A stretch of DNA of 64,000 bases from Micromonospora sp. H61. GTDB lineage: Bacteria > Actinomycetota > Actinomycetes > Mycobacteriales > Micromonosporaceae. The notes under the pieces are model-generated. The model saw only the letters and a program-made list of their open reading frames with translations. It made no database searches and was not told where the DNA came from. The stretch is taken from positions 1-64,000 of the forward strand of contig NZ_JAGPXY010000001.1 of assembly GCF_018070325.1 (NCBI RefSeq), given 5' to 3'. Of the stretch, positions 25,427 to 35,557 are shown piece after piece (position 1 is the stretch's first letter; each line of letters begins with the position of its first letter). Made by a program: the position numbers and the translations under genes.

Positions 25427-26873
25427 CGTTCCTCGGGAGCTTGTAGCGCGCGATCCTGCCGTCGAGGCACGCCCGGACGGAGGCGGTGTCCACGAACACC
25501 CCCTCCCGGACGGTCACGATCGCCCACGGCACCTCCCCCCACCGCTCGTCCGGTACGCCGATGACCGCCGCCGAGGTCACCCCGTCGACCTCGGTGAGCA
25601 GCCGCTCGAGTTCGAGCGGGTAGATGTTCTCGCCCCCTGAAATGATCATGTCCTTGAGGCGACCGGAGATGTAGAGGTAGCCGTCGGCGTCCAGGTGACC
25701 GAGGTCGCCGGAGCGGAACCACCCGTCGGGTGTGAACGCCTCGACGGTCGCCTCCGGGAGCCCGTGGTAGCCGGGAAAGACGTTGGGCCCGGCCACCTCG
25801 ATCTCACCGACGGCGCCGGCGGGCACCACCACACCGGCCGCATCGGTGATCCGCACGTCGGTGAAGAAATGCGGCAGACCGACACTGCCCTGCTTGACGC
25901 GGGTCATCGTCGAGGGCAGCGCGGTCGCGCCCGGCGCGGCCTCGGTCATGCCGTAACCCTGCGAGAACGACAGCCCCCGCGCCTCGTACGCGTTGAGGAT
26001 GCGGGCCGGCACCGCCGAACCTCCGCAGGTGAGCTTCGTCAGCGTCGACAGGTCGGTCGACGCCCAGGCGGGGTGATCGGCCATCAGCTGGTAGGTGGTC
26101 GGCACGCCGCTGAGCATGGTGACCCCGTGCCGCTCGATCTGCGCGAGCGCGTGGCCCGGCTCGAAGCCCTTCTCGATGACCATCGTGGCGCCCTTGAGGA
26201 TGACGGGCAGGGCACCCATCCCGAGCGAGGCGACGTGGAACAGCGGCGAGATCATGAGCGCGACGTCCGTGGAGACGACGTCGTAGTCGACCACACAGTT
26301 GAGCGCCACCCAGGTGAGGTTGCCGTGCGTCAGCACGGCGCCCTTGGCCCGGCCGGTCGTGCCCGAGGTGTAGACGATCGCCGCCGGGTCCTCGTGGGCG
26401 GTGTCGGCATGGTCGGTGAACGGGGTGCGGGCGGCCCGTGCCAGGGCGGCCAGCCCGGGCCGGTCCGCGGTGCCCGCACCGTTGACGATGACGGACGGGG
26501 TCCGGGCGGCCGGCGCGGCGGAGGCCACCGGCGCGGCGAAGTCCAGGTCGTGGATCAGCACCCGAGCGCCGCAGTCGCCGAGGACGTGGGCGATCTCGGG
26601 CGCGGCGAGCCGGGTGTTGATCGGCACGAAGACGGCGCCGACCTGCGCCGCCCCGAACATCACCTGGAGAAATTCTGGGCTGTTCTCACCCAGGTAGGCG
26701 ACGGAGTCGCCCTTGCCGACGCCCCGATCCCGCAGCACGGCTGAGACCCGGTCGGTGGCTTCGGCAAACTGTCCGTACGTCATGGGCGACCGCTCGCCGT
26801 GGATGATCGCGACCTGGTCCGGGGACTTGAGCCGGCGCTTGGCCACCCAGGCGCCGATTCCCTGCTGGTGCAT
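25347..26873 (-). CDS. Acyl-CoA ligase (hydroxycinnamate-CoA ligase candidate)
   Basis: 508 aa, ANL superfamily. AMP-binding YTSGTTGRAKGAVLTHGN, then GYGMTEAAPG, GWFRSGDLGHLD and the hinge/C-terminal GRLKDMIISGGENIYPLELE with PRTASGKVRK. The second of two tandem ATGs is six bases from AGGAG and is preferred. It would activate an aryl- or fatty acid; the hydratase, SDR and amidohydrolase upstream fit p-coumarate/ferulate activation (CouL-like), but the sequence cannot exclude a medium-chain acid. Its 3' end overlaps the convergent PaaX gene. Confidence 0.85.
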   Translation of the reverse strand: MHQQGIGAWVAKRRLKSPDQVAIIHGERSPMTYGQFAEATDRVSAVLRDRGVGKGDSVAYLGENSPEFLQVMFGAAQVGAVFVPINTRLAAPEIAHVLGDCGARVLIHDLDFAAPVASAAPAARTPSVIVNGAGTADRPGLAALARAARTPFTDHADTAHEDPAAIVYTSGTTGRAKGAVLTHGNLTWVALNCVVDYDVVSTDVALMISPLFHVASLGMGALPVILKGATMVIEKGFEPGHALAQIERHGVTMLSGVPTTYQLMADHPAWASTDLSTLTKLTCGGSAVPARILNAYEARGLSFSQGYGMTEAAPGATALPSTMTRVKQGSVGLPHFFTDVRITDAAGVVVPAGAVGEIEVAGPNVFPGYHGLPEATVEAFTPDGWFRSGDLGHLDADGYLYISGRLKDMIISGGENIYPLELERLLTEVDGVTSAAVIGVPDERWGEVPWAIVTVREGVFVDTASVRACLDGRIARYKLPRNVIVVDELPRTASGKVRKADLRTRFGA

Positions 26874-26931
26874 CATCTTCTCCTGTGGGTGGAGGTGGTG
26901 TGCTCATCCGGCTCGACGGATGCCCCCGGGC

Positions 26932-27384
26932 TCAGGCGTAGAAGCGGTACAGCCCTCGCGCGACGACCGCCGGCTTGGTCCCGTCCTCGATCTCGATCGT
27001 CTGGTCGACAGCGAGCTGGTAGCCGCCGCGGACCTCGACGACCTCGACGACTGTGGCTTGCATGCGCACCCGCGCCCCGACCACGACCGGTGCGGGGAAG
27101 CGGACCTTGTCGAGGCCGTAGTTCACCTTCGTGGTCACGCCCTTGACCTCGAGCAGTTCGGTCCAGAAGGGAACCGCCAGAGAGAGGGTGAGGAAGCCGT
27201 GCGCGATGGGTGCGCCGAACGGGCCGGTCCTCGCCCGTTCGGGGTCGACGTGGATCCACTGGTGGTCGTCCGTGGCATCCGCGAACAGGTCCACCTGGTC
27301 CTGGGTGACCGTGCGGTACCCGGTGTGGCCGAGATCGGTGCCGGCAAGGTCGCCGAGCCGGTCGTAGGTGATGGTCGTCGTCAT
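26932..27384 (-). CDS. MaoC-family acyl-CoA hydratase
   Basis: 150 aa, single hot-dog domain. The MaoC motif is visible: VDLFADATDDHQWIHVDPER and GPFGAPIAHGFLTLSL (catalytic Asp and His). It would hydrate an enoyl-CoA such as p-coumaroyl-CoA. ATG with AGAGGAAACGC upstream; 58 bp from the ligase. Confidence 0.88.
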   Translation of the reverse strand: MTTTITYDRLGDLAGTDLGHTGYRTVTQDQVDLFADATDDHQWIHVDPERARTGPFGAPIAHGFLTLSLAVPFWTELLEVKGVTTKVNYGLDKVRFPAPVVVGARVRMQATVVEVVEVRGGYQLAVDQTIEIEDGTKPAVVARGLYRFYA

Positions 27385-27400
27385 GCGTTTCCTCTCGTCG

Positions 27401-28282
27401 TCAGCGGGCGAGGCCCAGCAGTCGGACCGCGTTGTCCTTCAGGATGCCCGGGAGCACATCCGGCTTGAGGTCGGTCGCCTGCACGTCGCGCAGCCACCGG
27501 TCGGGGGTCAGCATCGGGTAGTCGGTGCCGAACAGCACCCGCCGCTTCAGCACCGAGTTGGCGTAGCGCACCAACTCGGCCGGGAAGTACTTCGGGCTCC
27601 AGCCGGACAGGTCGATCCAGGTGTTGTGCTTGTGCGTGGCCACCGACAACGCCTCGTCCTGCCAGGGCACCGACGGGTGGGCCATGATGATCTGCAGGTT
27701 GGGGAAGTCGGCCGCGATCGGGTCGAGCAGGATCGGGTTCGACAGGCCGAGCCGCAGACCGTAGCCGCCCGGCGTACCCGCGCCGATGCCGGTCTGCCCG
27801 GTGTGGAAGAGCGCCGGGACGCCCGCCCGCTCCAGCAGGCCCCACAGCGGCGCGTACTCGTCGTGGCTGGGGTCGAAGCCCTGCACGGTGGGGTGGAACT
27901 TGAAGCCGCGTACGCCCTCCTCCCGGATCAGCCGGTCGGCGAGTTCGAGGGCCGCTGCCCCGGTGCGCGGGTCGACCGATCCGAACGGAACGAGCACGTC
28001 GGCGTGCTCGGCCGCCGCGCGAGCGATGTCGGTGCTGGACAGTGGCCGGTGCTTCAGTTGCGTACGCGCGTCCACTGTGAAGACGACGGCTGCCATGTGC
28101 CGTTCGCGGTAGTACTGGGCCACAGCCTCGACCGCAGGCCGTGGGCCGTCCGTCTTGAAGTACGCCGACGCCGCTGCCACGAGCGGTTCGGGCAGTGAGG
28201 TGTGACCGTGGTCGTCGACCTCGATGTGCACGTGCATGTCGATCGCCGTGACGTCGTCAAGGTCGATGGCGGGCTGGTACAT
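27401..28282 (-). CDS. Amidohydrolase-2 family hydrolase (CouO-like beta-ketoacyl-CoA hydrolase candidate)
   Basis: 293 aa metal-dependent TIM-barrel hydrolase: DMHVHIEVDD (HxH), GFKFHPTVQGF, IIMAHPSVPW and FGTDYPMLTPDRW carry the metal ligands. In Rhodococcus jostii RHA1 a protein of this family (CouO) is reported to release acetyl-CoA and 4-hydroxybenzoate from the beta-ketoacyl-CoA, replacing a thiolase. The gene set around this one matches that scheme. ACMSD- or resorcylate-type decarboxylases are alternatives. Confidence 0.82.
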   Translation of the reverse strand: MYQPAIDLDDVTAIDMHVHIEVDDHGHTSLPEPLVAAASAYFKTDGPRPAVEAVAQYYRERHMAAVVFTVDARTQLKHRPLSSTDIARAAAEHADVLVPFGSVDPRTGAAALELADRLIREEGVRGFKFHPTVQGFDPSHDEYAPLWGLLERAGVPALFHTGQTGIGAGTPGGYGLRLGLSNPILLDPIAADFPNLQIIMAHPSVPWQDEALSVATHKHNTWIDLSGWSPKYFPAELVRYANSVLKRRVLFGTDYPMLTPDRWLRDVQATDLKPDVLPGILKDNAVRLLGLAR

Positions 28283-28333
28283 GGGGCCAACCTTCGTCGG
28301 GCGGTTCTGCGCAGGCGGGTCTGCTCGGGCTGG

Positions 28334-29260
28334 TCAGGACGTCGTGGGCTCGAACTCCTCGGGGAGTTTCGGGAAGCGTTCGCCGACGCTCTGCGCGGCG
28401 CCGGCGAACGTCGTCGGCCAGGCGTCCACGAGCGCGTCGTACGTCCAGCCGCCCTCGCGGTGCGCGGTCAGCGCCGCCTCGGGGTGGGTCCAGATCTGCA
28501 GGCGGTCACCGCCGACACCGATCACCTGGCCGGTCACCGAGGCCGCCGCGTCGGAGCCGAGGAACGCGACAAGTCCGGCCACGTCGTCCGCAGTGCCGAA
28601 CCCCAGATCGTGTCGGAAGAACGCGGGCATCGGCTCGCCGTTCGCCTCGGCCCGTACCGCCGCGGCGAAGTAGGGGACGGTGGCGGTCATCGCGGTCGCG
28701 GCGACCGGGACGACGGTGTTGGCGGTGATGCCGGCCCGCTTGAGTTCGAGCGCCCAGGTACGGACCATGCCGACGATGCCCGCCTTGGCGGCTGCGTAGT
28801 TGGTCTGGCCGAAGTTTCCCCGCTGTCCGGTGGGTGACCCGACGCAGATGATCCGCCCGCCCTCGCCGGCCTGCCGCATGTGCTGCACCGCCTCGCGCAC
28901 TGTGGTGAACGTGCCGCGCAGGTGCACGTTTATGACGGTGTCGAAGTCGTCGTCGCTCATCTTCCACAGCACCGTGTCGCGCAGGACGCCTGCGTTGGTG
29001 ACGAGGATGTCCAGGCGCCCGAAGTGCTCCACCGCCGTGCTGACGAGTTCCTTCGCGGTCTCGGTCGGGCCGACCGGTGCGACCACCGCGACGGCCCGGC
29101 CGCCGAATGCCTCAATCGCCGCCACGGCGTCGGCCGTGACCGAGGCGTCGACGTCGTTTACCACAACCGAGGCGCCCCGCCGCGCCAGCTCCTGCGCGTA
29201 GGCGAGGCCCAGACCCCGCCCAGCCCCGGTGACGATGGCGACTTTGCCGTCCAGTGACAT
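28334..29260 (-). CDS. SDR-family 3-hydroxyacyl-CoA dehydrogenase
   Basis: 308 aa. Cofactor motif TGAGRGLG, NAG in VTNAGVLRD, and YxxxK in NYAAAK with Ser in VGSPTG. The extra C-terminal ~50 residues (GWTYDALVDAWPTTFAGAAQ) resemble the multifunctional-enzyme-2/HSD17B4 dehydrogenase type. It would oxidise the beta-hydroxyacyl-CoA formed by the MaoC protein. First gene of the four-gene ligase operon; a promoter is visible upstream. Confidence 0.87.
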   Translation of the reverse strand: MSLDGKVAIVTGAGRGLGLAYAQELARRGASVVVNDVDASVTADAVAAIEAFGGRAVAVVAPVGPTETAKELVSTAVEHFGRLDILVTNAGVLRDTVLWKMSDDDFDTVINVHLRGTFTTVREAVQHMRQAGEGGRIICVGSPTGQRGNFGQTNYAAAKAGIVGMVRTWALELKRAGITANTVVPVAATAMTATVPYFAAAVRAEANGEPMPAFFRHDLGFGTADDVAGLVAFLGSDAAASVTGQVIGVGGDRLQIWTHPEAALTAHREGGWTYDALVDAWPTTFAGAAQSVGERFPKLPEEFEPTTS

Positions 29261-29322
29261 GAGCGCTCTCTTTCGTCGATGCCGATCTGCGCACGAGGGT
29301 GGGGGTCAGCTGTCGCACGGGC

Positions 29323-29352
29323 AACGTAATGCAGAATTTGATCGGGCGTCAA
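29323..29352 (-). promoter_or_regulatory. Promoter for the SDR-to-ligase operon
   Basis: On the minus strand TTGACG, an 18-bp spacer, and TACGTT match -35 and -10 of a housekeeping-type promoter, 63 bp before the SDR start. The -35 overlaps the 9-mer CGGGCGTCA shared with the ABC importer promoter, a position suited to a repressor. Confidence 0.6.
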
Positions 29353-29422
29353 CGATTTGCAGTCTGTCTACATCAGACGGGGCTGTGGGTCTGGCCGGCA
29401 GGGCGCGACCGCTGAGGTTTCC

Positions 29423-30187
29423 CTACCTCGGTGGTTGCTGGTGGGAGCTGTTCAGCGCCCGGGAGACCACCCGACCCGCGGCCTGGACCAACGGTGCCAA
29501 CGCCACCGGGTCCGCGCGGTCGTGGGCGACCACCAGCGAGATCGCTGCCACCACACCCTCCGGTACGCGGATCGGCGCGGCCACCGAGAGGGCGTCCATG
29601 GTGACCTGACGGTCGCTGACCGCGTATCCGATCCGGCGCACCTCGGCGAGGCAGCGACGCAGCCGCTTCGGGTCGGTGATGGTCAGTTCGGTGTACCGCT
29701 CCAACGGCGCGGCCAGCACCTGCTCCTGGACCTCGGCGGGCGCGTGGGCGAGCAGGACCAGCCCGACGCCGGTGGCGTGCAGCGCGAAGCGACCCCCCAC
29801 CCGGGTGAGCACGGGCACCGCGTGTCGCCCGGCGATCCGTTCGATGAAGACGAGTTCAAGGTCCTGCCGGACGGCGAGCTGGACGTTCTCGTGGGTCACC
29901 TCGTACAGGTCCTCCATGACCGGCAGTGCCAGCTCCCGCAGCCCAAGGCCCCTCGGGGCGAGCGAGCCCACCTCCCACAGCCGCAGACCGATCCGGTACC
30001 GCCCGTCGTCGCCGCGCTCCAGTGCCCCCCACGCGACCAGTTCCGCGGCCCGCCGGTACACGGTGGGCAGGGGCAGTCCGGTGCGACGCGCCAACTCGCT
30101 CAGGGTCAACACCGGACTGGCCTGGCTGAACGCGTCCAGCAGCGCCAGCACCTTACTGGTCACCGACCGTCCCGGTTGTGCGCGCAC
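29423..30187 (-). CDS. IclR-family regulator next to vanAB
   Basis: 254 aa. Winged helix (SKVLALLDAFSQASPVLTLS, LARRTGLPLPTVYRRAAELV) and IclR effector domain (GYAVSDRQVTMDALSVAAPI). GTG start, 30 bp after vanB on the same strand. Position suggests vanillate-responsive control of vanAB, whereas Gram-negative VanR is GntR-type. The 17-bp inverted repeat at 32501 upstream of vanA is a candidate site. Confidence 0.85.
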   Translation of the reverse strand: MRAQPGRSVTSKVLALLDAFSQASPVLTLSELARRTGLPLPTVYRRAAELVAWGALERGDDGRYRIGLRLWEVGSLAPRGLGLRELALPVMEDLYEVTHENVQLAVRQDLELVFIERIAGRHAVPVLTRVGGRFALHATGVGLVLLAHAPAEVQEQVLAAPLERYTELTITDPKRLRRCLAEVRRIGYAVSDRQVTMDALSVAAPIRVPEGVVAAISLVVAHDRADPVALAPLVQAAGRVVSRALNSSHQQPPR

Positions 30188-30217
30188 CTCGCCATCATCC
30201 CCGCGTGCGCCGGCCGC

Positions 30218-31171
30218 TCACAGCTCAAGGACGAGCCGCGGCGTGCGGGCCCGGGACACACAGATCATCATGGTGTCCCCGGCGGCCCGCTCCTCCTCGG
30301 TGAGCAGGCTGTCGCGATGCTCCGGCATGCCGGCGAGCACCGGGGTCTCGCAGGTGCCGCAGGTGCCCTCTCGGCAGGACGAGAGGACCTGCACGCCAGC
30401 CTCCTCCACCGCCTGCAGGATCGGCGTACCCGGGGGCACCGTCACCGTCCGCCCGGAGAGCGCGAGTTCGACCACGATCGTCGTCTCCGGCTCCCCGGTG
30501 CCGGCCGGGGCGGTGAAGCGCTCGACGTGCAGGCAGCCGGTTGGCCAGCCGCGGCAGTGCTCCTCGACTGCTGTGATCAGTGCTTCCGGGCCACAGCAGT
30601 AGACGAGCCCGGCGCCGGGCCGGCCCAGCAATCCGGCCAGGTCGAGCAACCCGGTCTCGTCCTGCGGGTGCAGGCTCACCCGGTCGCCGTACTTTTCCCA
30701 CAGGGTGGTGGCGAAGGCCATCGTGGTGCGGCTGCGTCCCCCGTACACCAGCCGCCAGTCGGCGCCCGCGGCGTCGGCGGCGGCGACCATCGGTGCGATG
30801 GGGGTGATACCGATGCCACCGGCGACGAAGAGGTAGCGCCGTGCCGCGACCAGCGGGAAGGTGTTACGCGGTCCGCTCACCCGGACGGTCGCCCCGACGG
30901 TGAGCCGCTCGTGCACCAGCCGGGAGCCGCCGCGTCCGTTCGGTTCGCGCTGCACCGCGATCCGCAGGGCGGACCGGTCCGCCGGGTCGCCGCAGAGGGA
31001 GTACTGACGGGCCCAGCCGGTGCTCAACTCCAGGTCGATGTGCGCGCCCGGCGCCCACTCGGGCAGGTCACCGCCGTCGGCGCGACACAGGCGAATCGCC
31101 ACGACCTCGGCCGCCACCCGATCCCGGCCGGCAACCACCAGCTCCACACCGGTCAGAACGTCCACTGTCAC
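30218..31171 (-). CDS. vanB: Vanillate O-demethylase reductase subunit
   Basis: 317 aa, class IA phthalate-dioxygenase-reductase type: FMN-binding ARQYSLCGDP, NAD-binding GGIGITPIAPM and YCCGPEALI, and a C-terminal plant-type 2Fe-2S domain with C-x4-C-x2-C in SSCREGTCGTCETPV and the fourth Cys in MMICVSRA. It passes NADH electrons to VanA. The GTG start overlaps the stop of the 72-aa gene upstream (GTGA); longer open sequence is not coding. Confidence 0.93.
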   Translation of the reverse strand: MTVDVLTGVELVVAGRDRVAAEVVAIRLCRADGGDLPEWAPGAHIDLELSTGWARQYSLCGDPADRSALRIAVQREPNGRGGSRLVHERLTVGATVRVSGPRNTFPLVAARRYLFVAGGIGITPIAPMVAAADAAGADWRLVYGGRSRTTMAFATTLWEKYGDRVSLHPQDETGLLDLAGLLGRPGAGLVYCCGPEALITAVEEHCRGWPTGCLHVERFTAPAGTGEPETTIVVELALSGRTVTVPPGTPILQAVEEAGVQVLSSCREGTCGTCETPVLAGMPEHRDSLLTEEERAAGDTMMICVSRARTPRLVLEL

Positions 31172-31386
31172 TCGCGCATCGCCATCGTTCTCGGCGGTCC
31201 GGCCGCCCGCACCGCCACACCCTGGTGGCCCTGCGGGTGGGCGAGCAGCCACTCCCACAACTCGACCGGGTCCTCGGCGATCCGCTCGGCCCCACAGTGG
31301 CAGATCCCACGCAGGGTGTCGGTGCCCGGCACCCAGTGGATCCGGTAGACCCGGTCCCCCGTGAGGGTGCCTGCCAGGGAGCTCAC
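31168..31386 (-). CDS. 72-aa conserved-looking protein between vanA and vanB
   Basis: Small protein locked between vanA and vanB by GTGA overlaps on both sides, which makes it very probably real. The centre reads HWVPGTDTLRGICHCGAERI, with a CHC cluster that could bind metal, then ELWEWLLAHPQGH. No signal or TM. The overlap pattern suggests 1:1:1 production with the oxygenase and reductase, for example as an assembly or accessory factor; that is inference. I do not recognise a family. Confidence 0.75.
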   Translation of the reverse strand: MSSLAGTLTGDRVYRIHWVPGTDTLRGICHCGAERIAEDPVELWEWLLAHPQGHQGVAVRAAGPPRTMAMRE

Positions 31387-32426
31387 CGCGCCGCTCCCAC
31401 CGTCCCCGACCCGACCATCCGGGCCAGCAGCCGCCGGGCGGCCAGGCCACCGGTGTCGATGTTGATGCTCAGCTCCTGATACCTGTCCGGCTCGGTCGCG
31501 ATCACCTGCTCCAGGATGTTGAGCGCGGTCACATCCTGCATGACCACTGTGTGGTTGCTGTGGTGGAGGTACTCGCTGACCGACTCGTCGTCGATCGCGA
31601 AGTCGCGCGCCACGGCCCAGAAGTCATAGGTGGTGTTCTCGGTCGACGGGGTGATGGCGTACACGATCTCGGCGTGGAACGCTTCGCTGTCCTCGCCCTC
31701 GGCGGGCGGATGCACGCCCTGCGGCGCGATCCGGCTGTGCAGCAGGTAGAGGCAGGGCGGGTGGTATTCGATGTCCTGCCACCGGGTGATCCGGCCCTGG
31801 ATCCCGGTCGAGCGGGCGTAGAACGGAGGGCACTCGGCGTCGTCCATGTGCCGACTGACATAGACGATCCCCCGGTCCTCGTCCACCTCGGTGGTGATCG
31901 GGGTGTTCGCTACCTCCGGCGTGCCGATGTAACCGCCGTGCAGATAGGTCTCGTGGGACAGGTCGAGGAGGTTGTCCACCAGCAGGCCGTACCGCGCGTT
32001 CAACGGCGCCATGCCGCGTACCACCGCGTAGCGGGGGTCGGCGAGCCACGGTGCGCGGGGAATCGCGGCGGGGTCGGCGCGGTCCAGGTCGCCGATCCAG
32101 ACCCAGATGAAGGAGTCCTGTTCCACCACCGGGAACGAGGGAACCCGCGCGGTGCGCGGGATGCGCTGCTGACCCGGCACGAAGACGCAGGCGCCGGTCG
32201 GATCGTAGGTGAAGCCGTGGTAGCCGCAGACGATGGTGTCACCGTCGAGCCGGCTCTCCGAGAGCGGGAAGCGCCGGTGCACGCACCGGTCAGCGAGCGC
32301 CACCGGCTTCCCGGCACCGGTGCGGTACAGCACCAGCGGCTCACCGAGCACCGTACGGGCGAGCAGTGCCCGCCCGACCTCGCTGGCGTAGGCCGCCACG
32401 TACCACTGGTTACGCGCGAAGGCCAT
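31383..32426 (-). CDS. vanA: Vanillate O-demethylase oxygenase subunit
   Basis: 347 aa, Rieske non-haem iron oxygenase. Rieske ligands CVH (RCVHRRFPL) and CGYHG; mononuclear iron motif DLSHETYLHGG. It removes the vanillate methyl group as formaldehyde, giving protocatechuate. The start is the ATG at 32426 (MAFARNQWYVAAYASEVG), which matches the VanA N-terminus and follows AGGAGGGGGG; upstream codons in frame are unlikely to be used. Together with pca this completes a ferulate-to-3-oxoadipate route. Confidence 0.93.
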   Translation of the reverse strand: MAFARNQWYVAAYASEVGRALLARTVLGEPLVLYRTGAGKPVALADRCVHRRFPLSESRLDGDTIVCGYHGFTYDPTGACVFVPGQQRIPRTARVPSFPVVEQDSFIWVWIGDLDRADPAAIPRAPWLADPRYAVVRGMAPLNARYGLLVDNLLDLSHETYLHGGYIGTPEVANTPITTEVDEDRGIVYVSRHMDDAECPPFYARSTGIQGRITRWQDIEYHPPCLYLLHSRIAPQGVHPPAEGEDSEAFHAEIVYAITPSTENTTYDFWAVARDFAIDDESVSEYLHHSNHTVVMQDVTALNILEQVIATEPDRYQELSINIDTGGLAARRLLARMVGSGTVGAAR

Positions 32427-32500
32427 GCGACCGACCCCCCTCCTGGACGAACACGGGTGGGGCCAAATCATCGCGTGAGGTGTGCGCGGCGGGGACTGAG

Positions 32501-32517
32501 CTTTCACTGGATGAAAG
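32501..32517. promoter_or_regulatory. Inverted repeat upstream of vanA
   Basis: CTTTCACTGGATGAAAG: perfect 6-bp arms, 5-bp spacer, 75 bp before vanA. Size and symmetry suit an IclR-family dimer. Candidate operator for the regulator at 29423. Confidence 0.5.
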
Positions 32518-32614
32518 GCCGAGGTGCGGTCTGCCATCAACTTGTGGATGGTTCACCGTGATCGGGGTCACAACCGACAGCGCCGGCCGCTCCGGGAGAC
32601 CAGAGGATTTGATC

Positions 32615-32660
32615 TTGCCCGGCCGAAGGGAGTCGAACACCTGTCGCCCTGATCCGTAAC
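32615..32660 (-). other. tRNA-Arg 3'-end-like remnant
   Basis: On the minus strand, ACGGATCAG matches the anticodon and 3' anticodon stem of tRNA-Arg(ACG). After a short variable region there is a T-loop-like GTTCGACTCCC and an acceptor-like GGCCGGGCA. The 5' half of a tRNA is absent and the T stem pairs poorly, so it is not a functional gene. Such fragments are often left at attachment sites of integrative elements. Confidence 0.4.
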
Positions 32661-32883
32661 ACACCCGAAACTACCGGTTGAAAACTCTGGAATTTTCTGC
32701 CAGCCTGGGAGCCATCGATGAGTGTGAACGTTAACATGATCACTTCACTTCCGGAGGCGCCTCAGGTGACCACCAGCCCACCCACCTAACAGGTACCACG
32801 TCCACCACCGGCAGACCCCAGCGCCCGCAACCGCTTCCCGGCGGGCGACCGGACGCACTCACCGCAACCCCTGCATCCGCTGA

Positions 32884-35472
<2,589 letters not shown>

Positions 35473-35487
35473 CGACCGGACAACGCC

Positions 35488-35528
35488 GGGGCGGGCAGGC
35501 TCGGCACCACACCGAGCCCGCCCGCCCC
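35488..35528 (+). terminator. Terminator after the xylanase
   Basis: 17-bp stem with one mismatch (GGGGCGGGCAGGCTCGG / CCGAGCCCGCCCGCCCC), 7-nt loop. It ends only 29 bp before the next start, leaving no room for a full promoter, so the downstream hydrolase depends on readthrough or a promoter inside the xylanase gene. Confidence 0.8.
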
Positions 35529-35557
35529 GCACCCACCACCACCAGGAGGTAGCGACA

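Noticed and set aside
32615-32660. A functional tRNA-Arg gene
   Set aside because: Only the 3' half resembles a tRNA; the D-arm and 5' acceptor strand are missing and the T stem pairs poorly.
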